From: Pseudomonadota bacterium
GTDB lineage: Bacteria; Pseudomonadota; Gammaproteobacteria; Pseudomonadales; Moraxellaceae
Length of the DNA: 64,000 nucleotides
Reading direction: 5' to 3'
NCBI GenBank assembly: GCA_021851865.1
Contig: JAJZBU010000007.1
Location: 16,103 to 80,102 of the forward strand
Below the pieces are notes generated by a model that worked only from the letters and a program-made list of their open reading frames with translations, was not told the origin of the DNA and made no database searches. Of this stretch, positions 8,473 to 17,949 are shown piece by piece. Position 1 is the first letter of the stretch. Each line of letters starts with the position of its first letter. The position numbers were made by a program, and so were the translations under genes.

Positions 8473-10818
8473 TCAGGTGGATTGGGGAGTGCTCAGATAG
8501 TGCTGCAGATGATTTTGTAGCTTCTCGAGGGTGATGGGTTTGGTCAGATGATCGTCCATGCCCGCCGCCAAGCAGTTGTCGCGGTGATAAGGCATGGCGT
8601 GTGCGGTGAGCGCCAAAATAGCGCAGCGTGGGCGTTGCCGATCTTGTTCCATGCGACGGATGCGGCGTGTCGCTTCATAGCCGTCCATCACTGGCATTTC
8701 ACAGTCCATGAGGATCAGATGTACGGGATGGGCTTGCACGTAGCTGACGGCCTGCAGGCCATTTTCCACGACGGCCGCCTGAAGTCCCATTTTGCGGAGC
8801 ATGCCGAGGACCACCATCTGATTCACCTTGTTGTCTTCCACCAACAGGATGCGCCCGACTTGCCGTGGCGCGTCGCTCGCCGTGCTGCGATGCGTCGGCG
8901 TCGTGGTGTGCGGACGACTGGGGTCGATCTGCAGCAGGACATTGAAATGAAAGCAAGCTCCTTGCTGGGGTTGACTCTCGACGCTGATGCCTCCGCCCAT
9001 CAGTTCGGTCAACTGCTTGCAGATGGCCAGTCCGAGGCCGCTGCCGCCATAACGGCGCGTCGTCGAGCTATCGGCTTGCCGGAAATATTGGAAAAGGAGC
9101 GGAATCTGTTCAGCGCTGATGCCGCAGCCGGTGTCCTGAACGCTGCACTCGAGGCGCACCTTGTGGGCATTGAGGATGATCGTGCGCAGTTTTAGTGTGA
9201 TCTTGCCGCTGTCGGTGAACTTCAGGGCGTTGCTCAGGAGGTTGAGCAGGATCTGGCGCAGGCGCAGGGGGTCTCCGCGCAGTTCGGTGAGCGTGCCTTC
9301 GGCGAACTCGATGATGATGGGAACTTTCTTGTCGCGACTTTGCTGGGTGAAGATGGCGACACATTCATGAACCAGGGATTCCAGCTCGAAATGCGTCGAT
9401 TCCAGTTCCAGGCGACCGGCCTGAATTTTCGAGTAGTCGAGGACGTCATTGATGATGGCGAGCAGGGTCTGGCCGGAGTTGTAGATGGTGTTGACGTAAG
9501 TCTTTTGCTGCGCGCTCAGGGGCGTGTCGCGCAAGAGCTCGATGATGCCGAGCACACCATTCATCGGTGTACGGATTTCATGACTGATGGTCGCGAGAAA
9601 AGCTGATTTGGCCTCATTCTCTGCCAGGGCATGGCGGCTGCGTCGATCGCTCGATGCCACCTGTGCCTCGATGTGGCGCATATGCAGCACGATCAGGAAG
9701 GACAGGATGAGGTGCTGTACGATCAGCGCCCACTGCAGATCCTCGGTCAGAGGCGGATGATCGATGAGTCCAAGAGCGATCAGGATCTGTCCGAGACCGA
9801 GCAGGCTGATCGGGGTCCAGGCCAAGAGGGCATACCAGGCTCGCACCTGACCGGCGTGTATGCGCCACAGGCACAGACTGATGCAGGCGAGCAGGCAGAG
9901 AACGACATAAAGGATGCAGGGTGAGGCGACCCAGGCGACGGGGATGGGCCAGAGGGGGAGGCAGGCGAGGAAGAAGCCTATTGCCGCCAGTGCCCACGAA
10001 AAACGCCGTAGAGCGGTAGAGATCTTCAGTTCGAGGAGACTGATCAAGGAAACGAGGCCGCTGTAAGCGCTGATGATGATGAGCAGATGATCGGCCAAAC
10101 TGGGAGGGCAATTGAGCCTGGTGAGCAGAGGGTCGAGCAGGGACTGCTGCTGTGCGATGTATAGCCAGCAGGCGCCGAGGTAGACTTGATAAGCGATGCG
10201 CTGTCGACGCGGCAAGGCGATCCACAACAGGAGATGCAAGGCGAAGAGCGTCGCCCCGACGCCATAGAAGCCGCCATTCCAGACTTGCGCGTCGGCGGCG
10301 TGAGCGAGCGTCTGATCAAAACTGGTGGCGTTTAAGCCGAGGCTCATGTAGGTGCGTGAGCGCACTTTCAGCCAGAGGTCGATCTGTGCGTCACTGGCCG
10401 CCTCGATCAGGACATAATGGTGGCGCTGTGACCAGGCAAGTTTCAGGGGGGTCTGCACATCCCACTGAAAGTGCTGTTGTTTTCCGGATGTCTGCAGTAT
10501 GGCCTCGATATGGTCGGCATTGGGAATGTCGACGTGGATCGCCCAACGCGCCATCTGTGTGGACAGATTGTGGAGGGCGACGTGGAACCAGCAGGACTGA
10601 TCGGAAAAGCCGAGGTTGATGCGGTCGTGGTCACCGGTATAGATCAGGCTGTCCAGGGAGGGGGGTGTTTCCTCCGGCGAGGAGGGGGCCAGGCAAGCGT
10701 ATTGCGCGAAAGGCACCAGATCGATGGTGCTGCTGTGGTCGAGAAGGTCGACGGCGTCGCCATGCGCCAGCCATGTGCACAAGCAACACAACAGGAGCAG
10801 CAGGCGCCGACTGTTCAT
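8473..10818 (-). CDS. Hybrid sensor histidine kinase with 7TMR-DISM sensor
   Basis: 781-residue inner-membrane signalling kinase. In order it has a signal peptide (1-20), an extracytoplasmic 7TMR-DISM domain (about 25-180), seven membrane helices (about 200-390), and a HisKA domain with phospho-accepting His413 in SHEIRTPMNG. An HATPase_c domain follows (N-box NLLSNALKF, G-boxes DTGCGIS and GGSGLGL), then a C-terminal receiver domain with Asp705 in LMDCEMPVMDG. No Hpt domain or separate regulator lies next to it, so phosphate must pass to a distant partner. The frame is open far upstream, but the ATG at 10818 gives a signal peptide and overlaps the smr stop (ATGA). Confidence 0.9.
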   Translation of the reverse strand: MNSRRLLLLLCCLCTWLAHGDAVDLLDHSSTIDLVPFAQYACLAPSSPEETPPSLDSLIYTGDHDRINLGFSDQSCWFHVALHNLSTQMARWAIHVDIPNADHIEAILQTSGKQQHFQWDVQTPLKLAWSQRHHYVLIEAASDAQIDLWLKVRSRTYMSLGLNATSFDQTLAHAADAQVWNGGFYGVGATLFALHLLLWIALPRRQRIAYQVYLGACWLYIAQQQSLLDPLLTRLNCPPSLADHLLIIISAYSGLVSLISLLELKISTALRRFSWALAAIGFFLACLPLWPIPVAWVASPCILYVVLCLLACISLCLWRIHAGQVRAWYALLAWTPISLLGLGQILIALGLIDHPPLTEDLQWALIVQHLILSFLIVLHMRHIEAQVASSDRRSRHALAENEAKSAFLATISHEIRTPMNGVLGIIELLRDTPLSAQQKTYVNTIYNSGQTLLAIINDVLDYSKIQAGRLELESTHFELESLVHECVAIFTQQSRDKKVPIIIEFAEGTLTELRGDPLRLRQILLNLLSNALKFTDSGKITLKLRTIILNAHKVRLECSVQDTGCGISAEQIPLLFQYFRQADSSTTRRYGGSGLGLAICKQLTELMGGGISVESQPQQGACFHFNVLLQIDPSRPHTTTPTHRSTASDAPRQVGRILLVEDNKVNQMVVLGMLRKMGLQAAVVENGLQAVSYVQAHPVHLILMDCEMPVMDGYEATRRIRRMEQDRQRPRCAILALTAHAMPYHRDNCLAAGMDDHLTKPITLEKLQNHLQHYLSTPQST

Positions 10819-11387
10819 CAGTGGTCTCGACGACGCAGTAGAACATAGAGGGCACCGCGTCCGCCATGACGCGGCTGGGCGCTGCACAGGGCGAGGATGG
10901 CGGGATGTTGCATGAGCCAGCCGGTGGCGTGCGTTTTCATCGGTGCTGTGCGTTGTGGATGGCCTTTGCCATGGATGAGCAGGGCCTGAGTGTGTCCTTG
11001 CGCCTGCAACTGGTCGACCCATTGTAAAAGCACGCTGCGCGCGGCGTCGAGACGCAAGCCATGCAGGTCGAGGTAGGGCAGGGGGGGCTGCCCCGGATGC
11101 GGTCCTTTGGCCAGTTGCCGCAGATGACGCTGCGAGATGCCCGGGCGATGGAAGCGAACTTCCTCTTCGCCCATCAAGGCCAGCGCCGCTGCCTGGGTGT
11201 CGGAAATTGGCGGTAGTGAGGCCGCCGTGAATTCCTCGCATCGCCGTGGCAGCCGCTGCCGGATCGACAGCGTGCGCAGCGGCAGCGGCTGCGGTTCCCA
11301 GGCGTCGACGTCCCGCACGGCGGCAAGAAACAGGGCGTGATCGTCCTCAGGGTCGCGATCTTGTGGATGGTCCGGCGGCGTCAGCAT
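10818..11387 (-). CDS. Smr domain protein
   Basis: 189 residues with a C-terminal Smr domain: LDLHGL at 106-111, HGKG at 139-142 and a final GGRGALYVLLRR. Smr domains of the SmrA/SmrB type are nucleases; SmrB cleaves mRNA at collided ribosomes in E. coli. The N-terminal region is arginine-rich and polar. The stop overlaps the start of the sensor kinase gene by one base, so the two are likely translationally coupled, which is an unexpected pairing. Whether it is orthologous to SmrA or SmrB I cannot tell. Confidence 0.85.
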   Translation of the reverse strand: MLTPPDHPQDRDPEDDHALFLAAVRDVDAWEPQPLPLRTLSIRQRLPRRCEEFTAASLPPISDTQAAALALMGEEEVRFHRPGISQRHLRQLAKGPHPGQPPLPYLDLHGLRLDAARSVLLQWVDQLQAQGHTQALLIHGKGHPQRTAPMKTHATGWLMQHPAILALCSAQPRHGGRGALYVLLRRRDH

Positions 11388-11540
11388 GGTCGGTAGATTC
11401 GGGACCTCATCGGCTTTATGGCTATAGTCGCATTGCCATCATCAACCGGCAAGCCATGCGTCTTCGCGCCAGACAAAATAGGACGTGTGCAGGCAAACTG
11501 ATATACTGCGCCGGCCAACGGGACAATGCGGGAAAGGACG

Positions 11541-12491
11541 ATGAACGAGATCAGGATTCACCATAGCCTATACGAAGAGGCTGAATGGGAGTTGCACAGC
11601 ATTCGTGACTTCATCCGCTTTTGCGTCAGCGAGATGGCGGCGCAGGACGTCTTTTTCGGGCATGGCACCGAGGACATCTTTGCGGAGGCGACGGCCCTGG
11701 TGATGGGTAACCTGAATCTGGAGTGGGACGCCGATCCCGAGATTCTCGATGCACGTCTCCTGTCGGTGGAGAAGAAAAAGATCCTGACCATGCTGCGTCG
11801 CCGTATCGAGGAGCGCATTCCTCTCGCTTATCTCCTCAACACGGCCTACTTCTGCGGTCTGCCGTTTTATGTCGATGAGCGGGTGCTGATTCCACGCTCA
11901 CCCATCGCCGAGATGATCGAGGCGCGCATGGCGCCATGGCTGCAGCAGGACCCTGAGTCCATTCTCGATCTTTGTACGGGCAGCGCCTGCATCGCCATCG
12001 CCTTGGCGCAGGTCTTTCCGAATGCATGGGTACACGCCGCCGACATCTCCGAGGAAGCCCTCGAGGTGGCGGCGATCAACGTCGAGCATCACGAGGTGGA
12101 GGCTCAGGTCGATCTGATCCAGAGCGACCTCTTCGGGCATCTCAACCAGCAGGTCTATGATCTCATCGTCTGCAATCCGCCGTATGTCGATGCCGGCAGC
12201 ATGGCCGATTTGCCGCAGGAGTTCACTTATGAGCCGGAGCTGGCACTGGCGGCAGGGCGCGACGGCCTCGATCTGGTGCGGCGCATTCTGGCGGAAGCGG
12301 CGGAGCATCTGAGCGAACAGGGCGTGCTCGTGCTCGAGGTCGGCGAGTCGCGCTGGAATGTCGAGCAGACCTATTCAAAGATCGATTTCGAATGGATCGA
12401 ATTTGCGCGTGGTGGTGAAGGCGTCCTGGTCGTCAGGCGCGAGCAGCTCGTGCAATATGACGACGTTCTGATGCGCGCCTTGCAGGGTTGA
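11541..12491 (+). CDS. prmB: 50S ribosomal protein L3 glutamine methyltransferase PrmB
   Basis: S-adenosylmethionine-dependent methyltransferase that methylates a glutamine of ribosomal protein L3. The 316-residue protein has the PrmB/HemK features: [20 protein letters not shown], motif [13 protein letters not shown], and the catalytic NPPYVD (residues 212-217). The N-terminal helical part ([20 protein letters not shown]) resembles PrmB more than PrmC. I take the ATG at 11541 by comparison with E. coli; an in-frame ATG at 11526 is possible. It ends 11 bases before aroC, as in many gammaproteobacteria. Confidence 0.94.
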   Translation: MNEIRIHHSLYEEAEWELHSIRDFIRFCVSEMAAQDVFFGHGTEDIFAEATALVMGNLNLEWDADPEILDARLLSVEKKKILTMLRRRIEERIPLAYLLNTAYFCGLPFYVDERVLIPRSPIAEMIEARMAPWLQQDPESILDLCTGSACIAIALAQVFPNAWVHAADISEEALEVAAINVEHHEVEAQVDLIQSDLFGHLNQQVYDLIVCNPPYVDAGSMADLPQEFTYEPELALAAGRDGLDLVRRILAEAAEHLSEQGVLVLEVGESRWNVEQTYSKIDFEWIEFARGGEGVLVVRREQLVQYDDVLMRALQG

Positions 12492-12502
12492 AAGGAGTGG
12501 GT

Positions 12503-13609
12503 ATGGCTGGCAATAGTGTGGGTGAGCTTTTTCGCGTCACGACTTTTGGTGAGTCGCACGGCGCAGCGCTTGGCGCCATCGTCGATGGTTGTCCACCGGG
12601 ACTCGCCCTGAGCGCAGCTGATCTGCAGGTCGACCTCGATCGGCGTAAGCCGGGCCAGTCTTCCTTTACCACGCAGCGCCGCGAGGACGACGTCGTCGAG
12701 ATTCTCTCCGGTGTTTTTGAAGGTTATACCACCGGTACGCCGATCGGACTTCTCATCCGCAATACCGATCAGAAGTCCAAGGATTACCAGTCGATCGCCC
12801 ACACCTTTCGTCCCGGACACGCCGACTACACCTACACGCAGAAGTATGGTCGCCGTGATTATCGTGGCGGTGGCCGCTCTTCCGCGCGCGAGACGGCGAT
12901 GCGGGTGGCGGCGGGAGGCATCGCCAAGAAATACCTGCGCGAGCATGCTGACGTGCTCGTACGCGCTCATCTCGAGCAGATGGGGCCGGTGCGTGCCGAA
13001 GCGCTCGATTGGGATGAAGTCGGGCGCAATCCATTTTTTTGCGCCGACGCGGCCGCCGTGCCAGCGATGGCGGCGCTCATCGATCAGCTGCGCCGTGAAG
13101 GCAGCAGTTGCGGTGCGCTGTTGCGCATCGTCGCGAGCGCTGTTCCGGTGGGTCTTGGCGAGCCGGTCTTCGATCGTCTCGATGCCGACATCGCGCACGC
13201 CATGATGAGCATCAATGCGGTCAAAGCGGTGGCCATCGGCGATGGCTTCGATGTGGTCGATCAGCGCGGCCATCTGCATCGCGATGAGATCACACCGCAA
13301 GGTTTTACCGCCAATCACGCCGGCGGCATACTCGGCGGTATCTCCAGTGGTCAGGACATCATCGTGCGTATTGCGCTCAAGCCGACGGCCAGCATCATCA
13401 CGCCTGGACGCAGTATCGATGACCGCGGGCAGCCGGTCGAAGTGGTGACCAAGGGACGTCATGATCCTTGTGTCGGCGTTCGCGCCGCGCCCATCGCCGA
13501 GGCGATGCTGGCCATCGTTCTCATGGATCATCTGCTACGTGATCGTGCACAAAATGGTGAGGTGGACAAGCCGCTACCGATCATCCCGGCGCGGCCGACG
13601 ACGGCATGA
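12503..13609 (+). CDS. aroC: Chorismate synthase
   Basis: Last enzyme of the shikimate pathway, making chorismate from EPSP with reduced FMN. The 368-residue protein carries the three family signatures: [18 protein letters not shown] near the N-terminus, the stretch around [17 protein letters not shown], and [17 protein letters not shown] near the C-terminus. The ATG at 12503 has AAAGGAG five bases upstream. The stop overlaps the following transporter gene (ATGA). Confidence 0.97.
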   Translation: MAGNSVGELFRVTTFGESHGAALGAIVDGCPPGLALSAADLQVDLDRRKPGQSSFTTQRREDDVVEILSGVFEGYTTGTPIGLLIRNTDQKSKDYQSIAHTFRPGHADYTYTQKYGRRDYRGGGRSSARETAMRVAAGGIAKKYLREHADVLVRAHLEQMGPVRAEALDWDEVGRNPFFCADAAAVPAMAALIDQLRREGSSCGALLRIVASAVPVGLGEPVFDRLDADIAHAMMSINAVKAVAIGDGFDVVDQRGHLHRDEITPQGFTANHAGGILGGISSGQDIIVRIALKPTASIITPGRSIDDRGQPVEVVTKGRHDPCVGVRAAPIAEAMLAIVLMDHLLRDRAQNGEVDKPLPIIPARPTTA

Positions 13610-14751
13610 GGGAGACGGTTCCCTGGCATCTGCTGGGCTTGTTCTATGCTTTTTATTTTGCTCTTGTCGGTTTGATGATGCCGTATTGGCCCCTCTATCT
13701 GGCACAGTGGGGACTCGATGCGGTGCATCTGTCATGGATGGTCATGGCCGCTGCCATGACCCGTATCGTCGCCCCCAATCTTTTGGCTTGGTGGGCCGAT
13801 CGCCATGGTCGTTACTTGTACAGTGTGCGCTCCGCCGCTCTCGCGGCCGGCGTCGCTGCCGGTGTTTGGTCGCTCCTGCCGAGATCGCCGCTCCTGCTCC
13901 TTGTCATGCTGGTGTTCTGTTTTTTTCAAAACGCCATGCTCGCCCAGTTTGAGGTCGTCGCCCTGCATCTGCTCGGTCGTCAGCATCATCGCTATGGTCA
14001 TGTGCGTCTCTATGGCTCGCTCGCCTTCATGCTCGCCAGCCTGCTCTGGGGGGCTTGCATGGCCAAGCGTATGGCGTGCTTGCCGTGGGCCTTGTGCGCG
14101 CTGTGTCTGGCCTTGTACCTGCTTTGCTTAAAAGTGCCGGAAGTCCAGGGCGTCGTCACGTCGCGACGGCCGGCCCTGCGATGGTCCTGGAATCCTGCGC
14201 TCGTGGTATTTTTTACGGTCAATTTCCTGCATCAGAGCGCACACGGGGCTTACTACACTTTCTACTCTCTGTACCTGCAGGACTGTGGGCATGGACTACC
14301 TTTCATCGGCTTTGCCTGGGCCCTGGCCGTCGCTGCCGAGACGCTTTTGTTTGCACTGTTGCCAAGACATATCGCCGCCATCAGCGATCGCCGTTTGTTG
14401 AACTGGTGTCTCGCTCTCAGCCTGGGACGCTGGCTGCTCATCGCCGTGGCGCAGTCCTGGGCTCCCCTGCTGCTCCTGGCGCAACTGCTGCATGCCGCGA
14501 GTTTTGCCGGATTTCACCTGGCCGGTATACGCTACGTGCACCAGCACTTTGCATCGGGTTCGCAGGGGCTTGGACAAGCGCTGTTCAGCGCCACCGGCTT
14601 TGGTCTCGGCGGCGTGTTGGGGGCGGCCTGGGCGGGGTGGATGTGGGGGCATGGCGAGTCCTTGACCTTTGTCGTGGCGGCCTTGATCAGCGCTGCCGCC
14701 TGGGGTTTGTGGTGGTGCTGCGGTGTCGAGGGGCAAACAACGACGGCGTGA
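13606..14751 (+). CDS. MFS transporter, PPP/HcaT-like family
   Basis: 381-residue polytopic membrane protein with about 12 predicted helices. The beginning ([24 protein letters not shown]) and the loop with ADRHGRY fit the MFS_1-like group, which includes the 3-phenylpropionate transporter HcaT. The substrate is unknown. It is four-base overlapped with aroC and 49 bases ahead of a DMT transporter, so it may be co-transcribed with prmB-aroC without being functionally tied to them. Confidence 0.8.
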   Translation: MRETVPWHLLGLFYAFYFALVGLMMPYWPLYLAQWGLDAVHLSWMVMAAAMTRIVAPNLLAWWADRHGRYLYSVRSAALAAGVAAGVWSLLPRSPLLLLVMLVFCFFQNAMLAQFEVVALHLLGRQHHRYGHVRLYGSLAFMLASLLWGACMAKRMACLPWALCALCLALYLLCLKVPEVQGVVTSRRPALRWSWNPALVVFFTVNFLHQSAHGAYYTFYSLYLQDCGHGLPFIGFAWALAVAAETLLFALLPRHIAAISDRRLLNWCLALSLGRWLLIAVAQSWAPLLLLAQLLHAASFAGFHLAGIRYVHQHFASGSQGLGQALFSATGFGLGGVLGAAWAGWMWGHGESLTFVVAALISAAAWGLWWCCGVEGQTTTA

Positions 14752-14800
14752 GTCGTATGCCGACAATCTTGGCCGCGACGGCCGTCACGAGGAGTGAGCG

Positions 14801-15700
14801 ATGGAGGCGAGGCGCAAGGCGTATCTACAAGTGGCACTGACCATACTCATCTGGTCGGGCTTCATCATGGTCTCGCGCTTGGCGGGGCGCAGCGTGCTCA
14901 GTTTCTGGGATGTCACCGCCCTGCGCTTTGGCACCGCCACCTGCTTGCTGCTGCCGGCGATCTGGTCTTGGCGCCATACTTTGTGGCAGTGGCGCATGCT
15001 GGCCCTGGCGCTGACCGGAGGTCTTGGCTACTCCCTGCTCGTCTATGCTGCTTTCGCGCGCGCTCCGGCGACGCATGCGGCGGTGCTGCTGCCGGGTATG
15101 ATGCCTTTTTTGACCACCTTGGTGGCTTTTCTACTGTTGGCGGAGCGACCTGATCGTCATCGCCGCATCAGTCTGGTCCTGGCGGCGCTCGGCTTGGCTT
15201 GCATGATTTACAGTCTGTGGCGGGCGGGAACGCCGCTGGCGGCGGGTGATCTTCTCTATCTCTCGGCCTCACTCAGCTGGTCGATCTACACCGTGCTGTT
15301 GCGTCGCTGGCAGATCCCACCCTGGCAGGCGACCACCGGCGTGGCCTGTTTGTCGGCGGCCATCTATTTGCCGATCTATGTCCTGTTCCTGCCGCATCAC
15401 CTGCACGTGGCGGCGTGGTCGGCCATCCTCCTGCAGGCGGGTTATCAGGGATGTCTGGTGGTGATCGTGGCGATGATCCTGTACACCCGCGCCGTCAGCA
15501 TTCTCGGCGCTGTACGCGTCGGTATGTGCATGGCTCTGGTGCCGGGGTTGGCCGCGCTTCTGGCCGTCCCCCTTCTCGGTGAAAGACCGAGTGGAGGACA
15601 GCTTCTGGCTTTGGCGCTGATCATCATTTCGGCTTTGCAGCCGTGGACCTGGATGGGGTCGCGCTCCCGGATCGCCTCTGCGGATACGGAAGCGGCTTGA
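14801..15700 (+). CDS. EamA/DMT-family transporter
   Basis: 299-residue membrane protein with ten hydrophobic segments arranged as two EamA repeats; the first begins with LIWSGFIMVSRLAG and TALRFG, the second with ASLSWSIYTVLLRRW. Such proteins export metabolites such as amino acids or purines; the substrate cannot be read from the sequence. The ATG follows GAGTGAGCG. It converges on the PRMT-like gene with a gap of three bases. Confidence 0.85.
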   Translation: MEARRKAYLQVALTILIWSGFIMVSRLAGRSVLSFWDVTALRFGTATCLLLPAIWSWRHTLWQWRMLALALTGGLGYSLLVYAAFARAPATHAAVLLPGMMPFLTTLVAFLLLAERPDRHRRISLVLAALGLACMIYSLWRAGTPLAAGDLLYLSASLSWSIYTVLLRRWQIPPWQATTGVACLSAAIYLPIYVLFLPHHLHVAAWSAILLQAGYQGCLVVIVAMILYTRAVSILGAVRVGMCMALVPGLAALLAVPLLGERPSGGQLLALALIIISALQPWTWMGSRSRIASADTEAA

Positions 15701-15703
15701 GTC

Positions 15704-16630
15704 TCAGGCTTGCGCGCGCGTCTGGCTGGCGGCGAGCGGCACGCCGCCCAGCAGGGCTTGCAAATCGGCTTGCGGCAGCTTCTCGATCCAGAGCGATTCC
15801 GTCAGGAAAGGCAGCGACGTTCCGGCGAGGTAGGCGAAGCGCAGGCGCAGACGGTCGCCGGCCTGCAGGAAGATGGGCTCGGGCAAAGGCAGGACGAGGT
15901 AGGGGCTGAGCCAGTCGATCGAACGCTGTTCGGCGGCCTGGATGGCGAGCAGGTGCTTGCTGATGAAGCGCAAGGCATTGAGGCGGCCGTCGGCCTGGGC
16001 GGCAAAGACGAAATCGGCGCGCATCAGGCGTGAAGCCGGCAGATGGTATTCGACGATGTGATAGATGGCCGGATCACCGAGACCGGTGGTGCGGGTCTGC
16101 TGAATCTCCGTCTCCTGGTAGAGCGCCTGCGGGATCGTGCAACCATAAAAATCGTAGTCCTGTTCCACTGGCTGCACGGCGAGCAAGCTGGTGTCCGGCA
16201 GGAAGCGCGGTGTACGTCCGAAGCGCTGTGCATGGCGTTGCCGGAAGTCGTCGGCGAGAGCGATCTGTGGGGCCTCGATGAGAGCAGGATGCAGATGATC
16301 GCAGAGGACGATGTCGACGGCCTCCTGCACGACGTCGTCGCGATAGTCGGCCTGTACCCAGCGGATATTCGCCTGCGCCGGAGAAGACTGGATGAGGGCG
16401 CGCGCGAGAGAGAGAGCGTCGCCGTGCGGATCGATGCAGGTGACTTGTGCGCCGCATTGCGCCGCCCACAGCGACAAAAGGCCGCTGGCGCCGAGTTCGA
16501 CGACCTGGTCACCAGGTCGTACAGTTTCGCGAATGGCGTGCTGAAAGGCCCGCAGCCGGTCCTCATCAGCGAGTCGACGGCTCTGTTCCTGGAGATGGGC
16601 GAGGCAGTGTGAAGCGGGTGCTGATTTCAT
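15704..16630 (-). CDS. Class I SAM methyltransferase, PRMT-like
   Basis: 308 residues. The N-terminal half has a Rossmann SAM-binding fold: motif I VVELGASGLLSLWAA, then the acidic ribose-binding end VTCIDPHG, then VDIVLCDHLHPALIE where protein arginine methyltransferases have the double-E loop. The C-terminal half (FVFAAQADGRLNALRF onward) looks like the beta-barrel half of PRMTs. The loop here lacks the strict two-glutamate pattern, so arginine methylation is only a possibility. Target unknown. Flanked by a DMT exporter and an esterase-like gene. Confidence 0.65.
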   Translation of the reverse strand: MKSAPASHCLAHLQEQSRRLADEDRLRAFQHAIRETVRPGDQVVELGASGLLSLWAAQCGAQVTCIDPHGDALSLARALIQSSPAQANIRWVQADYRDDVVQEAVDIVLCDHLHPALIEAPQIALADDFRQRHAQRFGRTPRFLPDTSLLAVQPVEQDYDFYGCTIPQALYQETEIQQTRTTGLGDPAIYHIVEYHLPASRLMRADFVFAAQADGRLNALRFISKHLLAIQAAEQRSIDWLSPYLVLPLPEPIFLQAGDRLRLRFAYLAGTSLPFLTESLWIEKLPQADLQALLGGVPLAASQTRAQA

Positions 16631-16693
16631 GATGGTTTCCTGACACTGGGGATAGACCTCATAAAAAAAGCAAATAGCGGGCCAACCAGCGAT

Positions 16694-17890
16694 TCACGAG
16701 CGCTGGTTGACCAAGTTCAAGACACAGGCATTCAGGCGGGGCAGACGCAGATCACCCATGGGCGTACCACTGCCGCAGTTGACCGTCATCGCCAAACTCA
16801 GTCGTCGCGACGGATCAGCCCAGGCACCGCTGCCGCCATAGCCAAAGTGGCCGTAGGCGTGGGTGGGCTGGCGTCCGATGCTGAAGACGCGGTGATAGCC
16901 GAGGCGCCAGTGCAAGGGAATGGCGATGACCCGGCCCATGCCACGGTGATGGACGCGTTGGATTTGCTCGATGATGCGCGTATGCAGCAGGGTTTCGCCG
17001 CGCCATACGCCGCCCTCCGCAAACAGGGCGTAAACGCGCGCCAGGGAACGTGCGGTAAAGATGCCATTGGCGGCCGGGATGCAGGCGCGTCGCACGGCCG
17101 TGCTGTTGAAGTCGAAGTGCTGGATGCCCCGCGGCTCGAGGCCGGCGGCGATCGATTCCGTTGGGAAGCCGATCATCTGATGTAGGCCGTGGACGCCACG
17201 TTTTTGTGTTTCATGCCACCAGCTACGCCAGGGTGAAGTCCCGGGGTGAGGGGGACGCGCTGTCTTGAGCAGGTCGGCGCAACGATGACTTTCAAGCTCA
17301 GGTAGTCCGAAATAGCAGCCATCGAGGGCGAGCGGCGCCGTCACCCAGTCGTGCATCAGGGCTGCAAGAGAGTGTCCGGTCGCGCGTTCAGCGAGGTGTC
17401 CGAGCAACCAGCCGAGGGTCAGGGCATGGTAGCCCCAGGTTTGCCCGGGGGGATGCTCGGGTCGTGCGGCGGCCAGGCGTTGCACCATCGCGGACCAATC
17501 GAGCATGTCATGCGCGTCATCGGTCACCGCCCGGATGCTGTACAGGCCAGCTTCATGGCAGAGGAGGTGGCGAAGGGTGACCGTGGCTTTGCCGTTGGCG
17601 GCAAATTCTGGCCAGTACTGGCAGACCGGGTCGTCATAGTGCAGCAGGCCGGCGTTGACGAGACGATGAAGGAGCAGAGCGAGAACGCCCTTGCCGGTGG
17701 AGTAGGACAGGGCCAGGGTCGACGCTTGCCAGGGCTCACCCTGCGCCGTGGCGACGCCGCCCCAAAGATCGACGACTTTTTCGCCGCGATGATAGACGCA
17801 AAGAGCGGCGCCGCCACCGTGGGTGAGGATCTGTCTCTCCAGCAGGCGAGCCAGGGGGCGGAAATCCTCGTGCAAATGACCGTGTAGCAT
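16694..17890 (-). CDS. Serine hydrolase, class C beta-lactamase fold (EstB-like)
   Basis: 398 residues from the ATG at 17890, which has GAGG six bases upstream; earlier in-frame ATGs at 17902, 17908 and 17950 would run into the divergent promoter space. The catalytic motif is STGK (SxxK) in LALSYSTGKGVLAL, the Tyr motif lies in WGYHALTLGWLLGHLAE, and a C-terminal FGYGGSGAW region resembles the third beta-lactamase motif in EstB-type esterases. No signal peptide is obvious. Likely a cytoplasmic esterase; substrate unknown. It is the second member of this fold in the window and is not closely similar to the one at 6593-7708. Confidence 0.8.
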   Translation of the reverse strand: MLHGHLHEDFRPLARLLERQILTHGGGAALCVYHRGEKVVDLWGGVATAQGEPWQASTLALSYSTGKGVLALLLHRLVNAGLLHYDDPVCQYWPEFAANGKATVTLRHLLCHEAGLYSIRAVTDDAHDMLDWSAMVQRLAAARPEHPPGQTWGYHALTLGWLLGHLAERATGHSLAALMHDWVTAPLALDGCYFGLPELESHRCADLLKTARPPHPGTSPWRSWWHETQKRGVHGLHQMIGFPTESIAAGLEPRGIQHFDFNSTAVRRACIPAANGIFTARSLARVYALFAEGGVWRGETLLHTRIIEQIQRVHHRGMGRVIAIPLHWRLGYHRVFSIGRQPTHAYGHFGYGGSGAWADPSRRLSLAMTVNCGSGTPMGDLRLPRLNACVLNLVNQRS

Positions 17891-17949
17891 GATCGGCCTC
17901 ATCTCCATCTTGGTGTAGTATCGCAGGTCTTGGCAGGGAGGGTGGAGCA

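Noticed and set aside
10819..11241. N-terminal extension of the sensor kinase frame
   Set aside because: These codons are the shadow of the smr gene; a signal peptide starts at 10818.
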